This document shows, in pieces, positions 1 through 56,170 of a stretch of 64,000 bases of DNA. Each line of letters begins with the position of its first letter. Positions within the stretch are counted from its first letter, which is position 1. The notes below the pieces were generated by a model. It was not told the origin of the DNA and did no database searches. It saw nothing but the letters and a program-made list of their open reading frames with translations. The DNA is taken from contig NC_054746.1 of assembly GCF_018143015.1 (NCBI RefSeq), positions 24,256,464 to 24,320,463 of the forward strand, read 5' to 3'. Both the position numbers and the translations under genes were made by a program. Source of the stretch: Lytechinus variegatus. Its lineage: Eukaryota; Echinodermata; Echinoidea; Temnopleuroida; Toxopneustidae.

Positions 1-1343
1 TTCCTCAATTTTTAGTTCACATCACCAACTTTTCAAGCCATATGAATTTGATAACAAATTAAAAAAAAGACAAATAATTTGAGCGATGTCACATGTATAC
101 GGGTTCAGATGTACTTGCACACTGTTCTCCATTTTTAAAAATGGATTTATACTTATATAAATGCTGTTAATTCATAATTCTCTGTATGGCATATAGCAGA
201 TACTCAATGTTATAAACTATCAATGTCAACAGCCAGGGTAGCAGCTACCATAGAAGCTGATCAACATCATTTCCTATACTTAAATGTATTTCCCCCAAAT
301 TAAGGACCATTTCTTAAATTTATGTCACCATCATCATCATCCTCTGGGAATCCTCTGTTTTATACCTATCTTCTTGCCAATACATTTTGTCTGCTATTCT
401 GTTATAATCAAACTTTTCAATCTTTTTCATGATTTCGTTATCTTGTAAAATTTAAATTGTGATTTTTTCAATATTTCTGTACTGTTGTTTGTTTTGTTAT
501 CCAATGATGGAAAGTGAATATACCTGGTAAACCTGAAGGTTGTTACTACTGTTGCATAATAAATGTTCCAACTGGTTGACTAGGATAGTCTAGGAGAGGT
601 CAGAGAGAGAAATTCACATGTCATTGATGTTAGACAAGCATGGTGACATTGTGATTGAGCAAGTATTCCATTGGCACCACATACTAATTTGTCACATCAA
701 AACTGCTAGGCTCCACACATTAGAAAATGAGTACCGACCGGTAAGGGTGTTTATGCATGATGTAATGTTTAAAATGTGGTGCTTCGGGCGTTCTTGCACC
801 AAGGCAATGAAATAAAGGGCAGGGTTATATGGCTACATCTCCTTCCTCGTCATATATGTTTGTCTTTACCTATGAAACATGAAACAACTATCAGTACAGG
901 CTTATAGCAAATATAAAATGAAGCCCTAAAGTATTCAATGATGTAAGATATATCACACTTGCACACATAAATTCCAATATGACTTACAAACATACAGGCT
1001 CATCAAGTTTTCAAGAAAAAATAATCAAATATCATTATAGCTCCATCTACTCATCCACTCACAAACCTCTTCACATGATCTCACAGAGTCATGAAACTAT
1101 TAATCATTCAATTATTGAGTTATTATTAACATATATCACTCTAAATTAACACTAAACTTATCCTCCCCAAAACATATTACTTATTACTTTTTAAGGCACT
1201 CTTAATCACGAAACAAAAATAATCATCTTCAAAATTCATTTCAATTCCAATGCTAATTTATGATTTCTAAAATTTTCTCTCAATCAAGTTTAAAATTACC
1301 CCTTCTAAAAATACAGGATTTATTTGCACAAATGCCTATATAC
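1..1343. other. ZFYVE26 intron 22 (partial)
   Basis: AT-rich intron. I looked on the minus strand for the next exon and found no acceptor followed by an open, family-like frame. A small CATCAT tract lies near 331. Confidence 0.6.
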
Positions 1344-46791
<45,448 letters not shown>

Positions 46792-47382
46792 GAAAAGCTT
46801 TTAAATCAGGAATTTATATCTGTATTAGAAAATATATATTGCTTGTAAAGTTTAATACATCACATTAAATGACAGCATTATATTTTGTCAATCAGTGAAC
46901 AACTTTGTATATTTCATCAAGAAATAGGCATGCAAGCCGATTCCCTCCACTGAATTGTAATCAGAAATCACCAAAACATTGTGTACTTCCTGCTTTGTAG
47001 CTCTAGTTACTTATAGTATAGAGTATACATGTAAATAAACAAGCAAAATATCAAACACTTTGTCAAAATCCAAGTTTAGAAACAGTTTTTGAAAATATCT
47101 AAATGCATGCCATAGGGTTGGCAATTTTTTTTTAAACAAAATGTCAGATTTATTTGATTTACATCAATTTTTTATTTAAATCATATTTTCTCATTTTTTT
47201 TTTTTTTTTTAATAACAAAGTGTACACACCAACAATATAACCCAAACATGATTATTGATTTTAAAATCATACATTTTAGTATTATCATTATTCTTATCTA
47301 TTTATAAATAAATCCTGGCCAAATAGAATTGATACATGTATAAGATATGCAAGTCATGAAGATGCTGTTTTCTGCTGTGTCT

Positions 47383-47399
47383 GCACCCTCTGGTGGCGA
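47383..47399 (+). promoter_or_regulatory. CTCF-like motif upstream of ZFYVE26
   Basis: GCACCCTCTGGTGGCGA closely resembles the reverse form of the CTCF core (GCGCCCCCTGGTGGC type). It lies about 0.6 kb upstream of the ZFYVE26 start codon. This is motif similarity only. Confidence 0.3.
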
Positions 47400-48388
47400 G
47401 ATGGTATTTTGCTCCTATGGACTGGTTCAGACCAAGTTGAGGAACCATCTTGGTACAGCAAATGCTGCTAAGCTAGTGTTCCAAATCATAGCTCTCAAAA
47501 TGAAATGAGGATCGGATTGTTTGGAAGAAATCTGTCACTCAGAGACTCACATTCTCCAAAGACAAACATTTTTTTTTCAAGCCAAGGAATGAAGATCATG
47601 TGTTTAAGAAAACTGCATTTGTTTTTCTTTTTTTTCCGTTTAAACCTCCACTGTTATTTTAAACCATAGTGGGAACTCTTTGACTGTTTCAAACCACTGA
47701 CTTGCAGAGCTGTGACTAAAGAAAAAGGTGCAATTTGATTTGAATTAACCACTTCACAATAAACAAGAATATTAGTATTTGGCAGTTGTTAGCAGTTTTG
47801 CTAAGAATAAGAAAACAGGATGTACAGATTTGTAGACTACAGTTTATGTATTTAAATACATACATTATAAAATGTTAAACTATGGTTTAAAACCAGGGAC
47901 AATGCCTATGCATATTAGTGTATTACTGCAATCAATGCAACACATACACTGAGAAATGTACAAAAATTAAATGCTCACTTTTAGCAAAGTTCACTATATG
48001 TATGGTTCTTGCCATGATTGCCATTTCTTCCCCCTTCATTATTTTTGTCTGTTTCTTTTAAAGAATGAAGGAAACATTTCTCCTTTCCTTCATTCTTTGT
48101 CTTCCTCACATTTTTCCACTCATTCAATGAACATGGTTATGATATAACCTTGTTCTCAGTTACATCTCCATGTGTGGCAAAATAAAGGTGGCAATGTTTG
48201 GCAAATTTTCTCTTTTTCTATGGGACAAATGCTTTATTTTCTTACACTTTCAGTTTTCATTACAGCTATTCATCATATAACTTGGCTCTTATGTACATTT
48301 AATTCTTTAAATTATTTTTTCTGAATTAAAAATAGAGATTGAAAAATGAAAATTTTTTTGCCATATTACTTTCCACCAATAGAGGGCA

Positions 48389-48621
48389 TCAAAAAATATG
48401 CCCCAAATTCAAGTTTTTGAGTGCTCTGGTGAATACAAAAATTATTCCCAAGTTACTAGTGAAAAATAAATTGCAACTTTATGGAAATTAGTCATTTTGG
48501 TCACAAAAGTAATATTTTAATGATTTTTTAAGGTGTGTGCTATGTACAGCATTGGCATAGTGATAGTCCTACATGTAGATTCCCCACAGGCGCAGGCAGG
48601 ATGGTAGCAGTGAACAAGTGT
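48389..48621 (+). repeat. Uninterrupted paralogue of the hAT-like insertion site
   Basis: About 230 bp matching 15713-15869 joined to 17972-18056. It reads straight through the site (GTGTGCTATGTACAGC) where the other copy carries the element and a duplicated GCTATGG. Confidence 0.82.
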
Positions 48622-49073
48622 ATTTTTCTTACTTTTTTTCCTTTCTCTCCTTTATTTTTTTTCTTTCACAAATTAATTCATCTTCCCTTCCTTTCTTTTT
48701 CGTTCTGTCTTTATTCATTTCAAAGAATGATGGAAACCTTTTTCCATTATTTCATCCTTTTATTCTTTCTTTTTTTCCCTTCATTTTCCCTTTATTTTTT
48801 CTTTCCTCTCAATTCACCTTTCTTCAATTTCTTTCCCCCTTACTCTTTCATTACCCCTCCCTTCATTTCCTTTATTTTTTTACAAGTTTATGCTAACTAA
48901 GATTGTGTTATGACACGAGTGTACATGTAGCCTTCTTTTGACGATTTTTTTTTTAAATCAAGAGACCTGGCTCGGTTGATCCGCCTATGTCGATCCACTC
49001 ATGCATCGTGCTTTGTTGATTGTCCTGTATTTCACTTTTTGAAATCTGGTTACCCTTTACTGTTACTAGGACT

Positions 49074-49400
49074 TCAGCAGTTTAACTTAAACTTTAAAGT
49101 TAGGCAATGAATGGCCATTGCGGCGGAGCGGAGGGATGCACCAACGGCGACTAACAATACATAGATTGACATAGATGGGACTGATCCCAAACTGATGTTG
49201 CAACATTTCTCGGTCCTAGCTAGCCTCCCAGGACAACTGAAACTCAACACTTTTGTACTTCGACTTCGATAAAGTCTATTAAAGGACATATAAATCATGA
49301 TATTTGGTAACATTACCCTGAAACTGTGGCCCTTGTACTGCTTTGAGTCGACTTCCATTACTATCAGACCTTCTGAACTGCAACTGTTCACTTATGCAAA
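49074..49400 (-). promoter_or_regulatory. Possible ZFYVE26 promoter/5' UTR region
   Basis: This short stretch is richer in GC and CpG than its surroundings (GCGGCGGAGCGGAGGGATGC near 49118) and lies 2.3 kb upstream of the ZFYVE26 start codon, just before the oppositely oriented tRNA-Tyr. No clear splice donor linking it to exon 1 was found, so the role is a guess. Confidence 0.22.
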
Positions 49401-49491
49401 TTTAGTGATAACAACATGATCACGTGACGATAATAGACCTATGTGACGATCATACCAATATATGGTTTACTTGCACCCATCGTTCGAGCAA

Positions 49492-49580
49492 CCACCGATA
49501 GCTCAGTTGGTAGAGCGGAGGACTGTAGATGTTTATAAACTGTTATCCTTAGGTCGCTGGTTCAAATCCGGCTCGGTGGA
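49492..49580 (+). tRNA. tRNA-Tyr(GTA) with a 16-nt intron
   Basis: The acceptor stem CCACCGA pairs fully with TCGGTGG, and A is the discriminator base. The D arm is GCTC/GAGC, the anticodon arm GAGGA-CTGTAGA-TCCTT, the variable loop AGGTC, and the T arm GCTGG-TTCAAAT-CCGGC. The anticodon GTA is at 49525-49527. About 16 extra bases (ATGTTTATAAACTGTT) sit next to position 37, where eukaryotic tRNA-Tyr introns are found. The A and B boxes are intact, and a T run follows, so it is probably functional. It is transcribed away from the ZFYVE26 upstream region. Confidence 0.96.
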
Positions 49581-49587
49581 TGTGGTC

Positions 49588-49593
49588 TTTTTT
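49588..49593 (+). terminator. Pol III terminator of tRNA-Tyr
   Basis: A TTTTTT run begins 8 nt after the tRNA discriminator base, with a second T run just after it. This is the standard RNA polymerase III stop signal. Confidence 0.85.
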
Positions 49594-51390
49594 CTTTTTC
49601 TGTCGATCACACTGGAATGTCATTTATCTATTAACTTAGTAATAAGTTAATAATGTCGAATAACGACAACGACATTTTTTTCATAACAATTACAATCTGA
49701 CTAGAAATACTGAACAATACCCGTATCGTGTACGTAAAGGTGAGGGACCGAGGGTAACACATTAAAAAAAAGCAAACCCACCCTTCGACCCCTCGAGTTT
49801 TAAGCAAATTAATGAAGCAGAAATTCTGCTCCATTCATTTACTAGAACTTCTATGCAATTAAGATTCATTCGTGATGCGAGAGTGAGCATATCAGCAGCA
49901 AATGTCACTTTAATTGCAGGGCCATGGGGGGCGGTATTTTATAAAGAATTTTTACCAATTCCGTGTCTAGAAAATAAATAAGCTTGTGCTATGAAAATGT
50001 CATTGTTTGACTCCTATATCAGTCTATTTGCCCAGTAGGCTATAATTCAAAAGAGCATCTGAGTTGTTTAACAGATGAAACAACCATGCATGCTTAAAAT
50101 ATTTTAAACACTTAGCCTATATTTACTGACCCCGGTTTAAACAGTTAAAATAACTACTGTAAGGTTGATAATTAACAGTGTTGAATAACAAGTTATAAAC
50201 ATAATTTTTATTGTGTATTAACATAATTATAAAACTATAACCATCTTGTTCTACATCCCAAGTTCTGATGTTTTTTTATATAAAATTCGTCCATCCCGAA
50301 TTCCCATTCAATGCCACCCCATCTCTCTCTTTCCCACTCGCTCGTTTTTGCCCACCCCGACTCTCTATTACTCGTCACTCCCTCTGCACATTCTCTGTCA
50401 CTCCTATAGACTGCTTTGTCACTTCTCTCATAATATTAGCTTTTATCTGCTTTGTCACTTCTCTCACAATAATAGCTTTCCCCTTTTATAAACTATACAA
50501 TAATAATAAAGCGACTCGCTTTCAGGAGGGTCGGCATCTCCATATTTTGATATGTCCGCCCAATTTTGTTTATTGTTTGAAATATACTCATATTTTATAT
50601 GAAAACATTGGGATAAAGAAAAAGTGGTTAACTAAAGGTGGTGAACATTCAAGAAATCAAATAACGTACATAGAACGGACAGAACAAAGAATAGAAAAGT
50701 ACAAGCATAGGCCTACATGCAGGTATCAAACTTTTCTTAAAAAAAGAGCAGTCCGTAAGACACAAAAATAGAAGCACTGACAAAATGAACAAATCGTTTA
50801 TTTCTTTTTAGGGGTGTTGCTATATAGGGGAGCTGTTGTGACCGCCGTCCGTGATTTTATAGATGGGGAAGTGAGGAGAAAGAGGGAGAAAGGATGGGGA
50901 AATGAAAACGAGAGGTGTGTCTGTGGGTCTCCTAGCTGCTAATAACTACACCACCGTGTTCATATATGATATAGAGGGAGACGTCCCATTTGTCTCCCGT
51001 GCCCCCCCCCCCTCCCCCACTAGAGTTCCCCGGCCCGGTGCTATCCCTTACCCCTTTTAACATAGAAACAGTCTGTAAACTTTGAATATCCAAGATAAAT
51101 TGGAATTGACCGTGACTGTTTATTTTACTGCGAATTCAATATTAGACTTGTATCTGTGTATGGTTTTGGGATTCGTTTTTAAATATGACTTACTAAACGA
51201 GTCAACTATCCAATGAAATATCTTGAACAATCTGATATTTAAAAATGCATTAAAAAATATTATAAGGAAGGGGATGCACGCATGATGATTACTAGTAGCT
51301 AAAACAACATTAATGTATTTTCCCCACGTGAATCCTTGGCCAACATCTGTCTGGTATTGGAATAGTTTGGTGATTTAGTGGTGGTTTCGT

Positions 51391-51447
51391 GACCGAGTGG
51401 ACGGCATGCGAGACAATGAAAGTTGGGGTTCGATGTCGGTCAAATGA
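51391..51447 (+). repeat. Degenerate tRNA-derived SINE head
   Basis: GTGACCGAGTGGACGGC resembles an A box and GGGGTTCGATGTC a B box at tRNA-like spacing, but the arms do not pair. No SINE tail is recognised. Confidence 0.4.
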
Positions 51448-51587
51448 CGTCTATATATGCCCTTGATGAAGTAAGGTTTCCAGTGCTATGTTATCATACA
51501 TTGTATTAATGAAAATAAAATGGTCATATTACACGTAATAATACACACAATAGGCCTAAATAAACTATGGTAGTGAAATATAATATT

Positions 51588-51593
51588 TTTATT
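51588..51593 (-). promoter_or_regulatory. Candidate poly(A) signal for the coiled-coil gene
   Basis: AATAAA on the minus strand, about 205 nt past the stop codon of the 270-aa frame, in A/T-rich DNA. It is supported by motif and distance only. Confidence 0.35.
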
Positions 51594-51797
51594 TTAAATA
51601 TGTGCCCATCGCGAACTAAAATCCACTTTCTCAATGAGCTCAAATCATCATGCCGACAATTGTGATTTGAAGATATCCTTTTGAAGGCAAGTCGCATCCT
51701 TCAACTAATGCACATAAATAATATATTGTTTGAAATTGATAATTTTCTTGTAATTTGATATATCAATTTCCTGTTCCACGTTGTTTCTGTGATGAAA

Positions 51798-52610
51798 TTA
51801 CTGATGATGTACTCTGAACTTCCATCTTCGCTGATTCCACGACATCGCTTCTGCGATCATCATGCGAGTTACCCCTTGTGCGTCTTTTGCTTGTCGACCT
51901 CGAAGTGGTAGTGGTGATTCAGGTGGAGAGATAGACCCGACCTCGGGATCGCTAAAACCAAACTGTGTTTTAGGGAGAGGTGGTAAACCTCTAGTGATGA
52001 ATCGGTCGGAACCTTCTTTTTTGATCTCGCTAAGTTTGCCATCAAGATTTCTCGAAGGCTGAAGTGGGTTTTGCGTTGGCAAAGTCAAATGTTTTCGCAC
52101 ACTGATACTTGGATGACATTTATCACTTTCCCTTTTGTCACATGATTCACGATGATTCTGTTTGAGATCTTCGCTTTTTAAACACCACAAATGATGCAGT
52201 TTGGCGCCACGACGTGATTTAAGCACATCTTTCTTTGTCTCTTCTTTACTTCGACTGTTTCCAACATTTGAAATCTCCTCGACTCTACACGAATCACTTC
52301 CAATCTTGCTTCTCATAGAAAATAGTTTAATTTCCTCTCGAATATGGCATTTCTTGGTCCTTATCTTTCGGAAAAGTTGTCGGACTTCCTTTTTATCGTC
52401 CCTCAACTTCTCAAAACTCTGACGATGTTGTTGTTCTAGATACTTGATTTTAGCTTCCAAACGAACATTTTCCATCTCATTCAGCCGAAGGGCTCGTTGA
52501 TAGCGAATAGAATAGATGGAAGGTTGCTCATGATTACGACGTTTATCTTCAATGCCGTCATGTAAAGTTGCACAAATGAAATAGGAGGTGTATCCGATTC
52601 GAAAACTCAT
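51798..52610 (-). CDS. Uncharacterised basic coiled-coil protein, single exon, 270 aa
   Basis: This is an open frame of 270 codons, far longer than chance in this AT-rich DNA. Residues about 35-100 are Glu/Lys/Arg/Gln-rich with heptad-like Leu spacing (RALRLNEMENVRLEAKIKYL, then EKLRDDKKEVRQLFRKI), consistent with a coiled coil. The C-terminal half is Ser/Pro-rich with a PPLPKTQFGF motif and SPPESPLPLR. An in-frame TGA lies 9 nt upstream of the ATG, which supports this start if the mRNA is colinear. There is a faint likeness to the CCDC190 type of protein, but I do not recognise it firmly. An AATAAA at 51593-51588 could serve as its poly(A) signal. No transmembrane segment or enzyme motif is seen. 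Confidence 0.6.
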   Translation of the reverse strand: MSFRIGYTSYFICATLHDGIEDKRRNHEQPSIYSIRYQRALRLNEMENVRLEAKIKYLEQQHRQSFEKLRDDKKEVRQLFRKIRTKKCHIREEIKLFSMRSKIGSDSCRVEEISNVGNSRSKEETKKDVLKSRRGAKLHHLWCLKSEDLKQNHRESCDKRESDKCHPSISVRKHLTLPTQNPLQPSRNLDGKLSEIKKEGSDRFITRGLPPLPKTQFGFSDPEVGSISPPESPLPLRGRQAKDAQGVTRMMIAEAMSWNQRRWKFRVHHQ

Positions 52611-54372
52611 GTCTCCAACTCAAAAGATATTGGCTAAATAATCATCTAACAAAAAATAACATACAGTATATACACCGGGATGCTTGTAGTATAAAGTGAT
52701 TTCTTGTTTCAAAGTTGCATTGTAGCATTTTTCATCAAGGTTCCACTGTAACGAGCACTCTGAATATTTAGGATATTTTAGTATTGGATCCCTGATTGGA
52801 ACGTGCCTGCCCTTTATTGGTAATAGGATATAAGGAATCCGTTCGGTCGTGAACCATGAAATTAAAATTCTCGACAGCCGAGGCGTTTGATATCGCGAGT
52901 TGTACTTAATAATCTCGACTAATAGTGAGAATGGTATCATGGTGACTTACAGAGATTCGAAAATTAGAAGAGAAAATTAGGCTTTTTAATGTCGACTAAT
53001 GACATGAATGAGTGAAAATCAAATCGGGTGACTTTAAGATATTCTGAAGTTTAAGAAAAACTTGGGCTAATAATGTGTAAACAAAATAGCTAACTTGGCT
53101 TACACAAAGTCTAGGTTTATTAAAAATGACTATTTCAGATTTGATTATTCCCTGTATGCTGAATATCTGTTTACATCAATAGTCATGGTATAATGGTTAT
53201 GATATTCCCCTCTCACTTTTCTCACTGTGGTCTCTTGCTCTCTGTCTCTATCTCTCTCAAGGGTCTCCCTCCTCCCCTTCCTTCTCTTACTCTCTCTCTC
53301 TTTCCATCTAATCAAAATGGAGAGTGTGCTATACAATTCTCATGTATTATTAAATCTCTCTCGCCTGCTATCCCCCCCCCCCTTGCACCCCATCATCTCT
53401 CATCTCTCTCTCTGTTGAACCACTCATTTCTTTAAATTCATTTCTCTACCCTATCCCACCCAACTCTCTTTTATTTTCTCTCTCTCTCACTCATTAACCT
53501 GGTGCAAAGTAAAAAATTGCACTTTGTCAAAAAAAAGGCAAATCCACTAAGCAATGAGAAAAACAAAAATATATATATGCAACAAGTTTGATTTTTATTG
53601 CACTTTAGTACTGCAAGATAACAGTTTCCCAATTGTTTAACCCAAATGATCCCAAGGATACTAATTAAAAAATACATCAAAAGGTAATGGCTATTATCAT
53701 TAAAGACCAAATAAACAAATTACTTATCAGGATTATAACTTCAGCACTTGTAAATTAGTGATGCCGTGGGAAATATATGATCCGTATCTGTTATAAAATA
53801 AAAAAGAAATAAAAATGTTTAAATATTTTAGCTGACCGTTTATGTCACCAACACCCCTCCTCCTTGAATAGCATGACAGATAGAGAAGGTATTAACATTA
53901 CAAATACTTAAATATAGATGAGTTACTTTACATGTTGGTAAAAAAGTAACAGAATTTTAAATCAACTTCAAAATTATGTATGAAGCACACAAACCATGTA
54001 AATCTATTTGTTTCCATAAACACTTAACAGAATATATGATTTGCAATAGTAAATATGATGAATAAAAATATGTCTTGATATTTTTGTTTGAGAATGTAAA
54101 AGAGCACCTTTTAAGTCCTTTCATGGAAATCTTGGTTATTGAACAAGTTACAATTTATGGCAAAACGTTTGTGTTTTTCTGTGTGGCTATTTCAGTGTTA
54201 AAAACTATTCAATACACATTGTACAGATACAGAAAAAAAAATTATTTCAAAACTTATTGCAAGTTACAGAAATATCTACATTAACTTTACAACAAAATAG
54301 TGTAAAATAGAATGAAGAGATGTTTCATTTTGTTCTTCAAATATGTCAATAAAATTTTGAGTATTACCTTAT
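52611..54372. other. Upstream of the coiled-coil gene
   Basis: A 106-codon minus-strand frame (52620-52940) lies in the same frame as the coiled-coil gene and is separated from it by one TGA; it resembles no known protein. A T/C-rich microsatellite is at 53205-53495. Otherwise AT-rich DNA without recognised items. Confidence 0.4.
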
Positions 54373-54376
54373 TTAA

Positions 54377-55144
54377 CCCTATCTAGGCCGGGGGGGGGGG
54401 GCCTCGGAGGCCCCCCCCTCAACGAATCGCGCGATATTTTCGCCGTGCGAAATTTTTTGACCGCGCCGCTCGCTGAGTTTTTACTTTCAAGTCTTGCGCA
54501 ACTTTTGAGACCAATTTTGCGTCACCCGGGTATGTGGTTCTGAAATTACGCAACATTATGTAAGTGCATGTCAGACCGAAAAATGCTCAAAAACGTGATT
54601 TCGTGTACAAAGTCAATGCAAATTGTGTTTTCAACCAAATTTCATAAATGTATGATTATTTTTAGTTTTGCTAGTCTAAATGTATTCATTTTATGCTTTT
54701 TATGATCACAGAAGAGTCCCCAACAAATTTCATTGAAAAAAACAATGAAAAACAAAAGGTCAAAAAACAAAGAAATACATAAGAAATTGCAAAAAACAAT
54801 ATAATACATAAGAAAATGATTTGATATCACATTTTTTTTCATGTACTCTTGCTTAGGACACCACAAAGAGTTTCTATACCAAAAATTAGTACATTTGGAG
54901 CTTTATTTAGGGAGTTAGAGGAAAAAGTATGATTTCGCATACTAATTACGCATAAATTAGCATAATCACTTAATAGCAATTCGCATGAAATAAATTACTA
55001 TACAATCTTGTAGATTATGTCCCAGGCAACCCGTGTGCCAATTTTCGGCGCGATCGCGCGGTCGACGGCCGAGATCTTAGGGGGGGGCCTCCCAGGCCCC
55101 CCCCCGGCCATAGGAACTCCCAAAATACCCCGGCCTAGATAGGG
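54377..55144 (+). mobile_element. piggyBac-like MITE, copy 2 (768 bp)
   Basis: TTAA flanks both sides (54373-54376, 55145-55148). The ends are CCCTATCTAGGCC and its exact complement GGCCTAGATAGGG. Inside each end is a run-palindrome (G run, CCTCGGAGG or CCTCCCAGG, C run). The interior matches copies 1 and 3 (GCGCAACTTTTGAGACCAA, CGGCCGAGATC). GTATTACCT occurs next to the TTAA on both sides. Confidence 0.9.
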
Positions 55145-55148
55145 TTAA

Positions 55149-55746
55149 GTATTACCTCATAGGTCATAAATAAAAAATGCACACACAAAGGATTTACTTG
55201 AGTGTTATGTACAGAACATGCATAGACAATAGATTGCATGGCCATGTAAGAAAATGATATACAAAAGAAACAATTAAAAAAAATAATATAAGCAGCATTA
55301 ATAAATTTACAATAAAAAACAAAATAGAAGAATGCAGATAATTGAGCTTCAAAAATTATAAAAATTATAGAAAATTTGTTGCAGCCAACGCTGGGTACAA
55401 ACTCACTCCACACAGCTTACAGAAAACAATCAGGTATTACATGGCACATACAAATCAATGGATGTCCAAAATGTGGCAAAAGAAATGTACATATATACTG
55501 TAAGATCGCACAGGGGAAAACATTTCAAATGCGCTTTCGGTAGAAAGATCGTGTCTTCCTTCTGCACAAACTTTGAGCCAGCAGTCACTTAATCTCAAAA
55601 CATGACTTTTTTGGGAAAATTGTCCCATTTATTTAGAAAATATTTGCTTCATGAGTACATAAATGAAGGGGCAGTTTTCACAAAAGCAGATGTTTCTGAG
55701 AATACCAGACCAGACCCTTGATTATTATCAAAACAAGCTTTAGGTT
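55149..55746. other. Intergenic, right of piggyBac-like copy 2
   Basis: AT-rich; no gene or repeat recognised. Confidence 0.45.
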
Positions 55747-56170
55747 GCTGATGTGGTTTACTTTACACCATGTGGAGTGTTATAGAAACAGTGGATAGAA
55801 GAGAAGAAATGGATAGGCGAGAAAGTGGAGATTTGAGAGTATTCTTTCTTGAAAGTAGTCCTGAAAAGGACTGTAAACCAGAAGGAATGGTGAGTGAGGA
55901 CAAAGACGGAAAGTCAACCTGTCCGAAACGTCAAGTCTTTCTACTACTCATCATCTCTACTCACCGACTCAAGCCAGCATCTCCTCATCAGCTCTACTAC
56001 TCAAGCTGTTCTCACTCACCAATCCTTCTGGTTTACAGTCCTTTTCAAGACTACTTTCAAGAAAGAATACTCTACTCTCAAATCTCCACTTTCTCGCCTA
56101 TCCATTTCTTATCTTCTTCTATCCACTGTTTCTATAACACTCCACATGGTATACCATAAACCACATCAGC
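55747..56170. mobile_element. Long fold-back hairpin element
   Basis: The left arm (about 55747-55905) and right arm (about 56013-56170) are inverted copies of each other with over 90 percent identity by eye (GCTGATGTGG..., CCATGTGGAGTG, AGTGGATAGAAG, GGATAGGCGAGAAAGTGGAG). About 105 bases lie between. CAAGCTTTAGGTT occurs shortly outside both arms. The 129-codon frame across it is a shadow of the hairpin. Confidence 0.88.

Larger units (their letters stand above)
46792..49073. other. Region upstream of ZFYVE26 exon 1
   Basis: AT-rich, with poly-T runs (47130-47212). It holds a CTCF-like site (47383), the uninterrupted copy of the repeat split at 15870 (48389-48621), and T/C-rich DNA (48628-48890). 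No exon is recognised, so any 5' UTR exon is unassigned. Confidence 0.45.
49594..51797. other. Intergenic region between tRNA-Tyr and the coiled-coil gene
   Basis: AT-rich with a 35-bp direct repeat (CTGCTTTGTCACTTCTCTCA at 50410 and 50449), a C-run (51003-51018), and a tRNA-like SINE remnant (51391-51447). A 167-codon plus-strand frame (50268-50771) has biased, unrecognised sequence and spans the direct repeat; I do not call it a gene. Confidence 0.4.

Noticed and set aside
1..1343. Search for the ZFYVE26 FYVE exon
   Set aside because: No acceptor followed by a suitable frame; one candidate near 872 stops after about 15 codons.
50268..50771. 167-codon plus-strand frame
   Set aside because: Spans a direct repeat, has no family resemblance and no promoter or splice support; likely chance.
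55900..55935. Hammerhead-ribozyme-like GTCCGAAACGTC near the hairpin loop
   Set aside because: Only the GAAA half and a possible GGACA/TGTCC stem are present; the CTGATGA core is not intact on the same strand in the right place.
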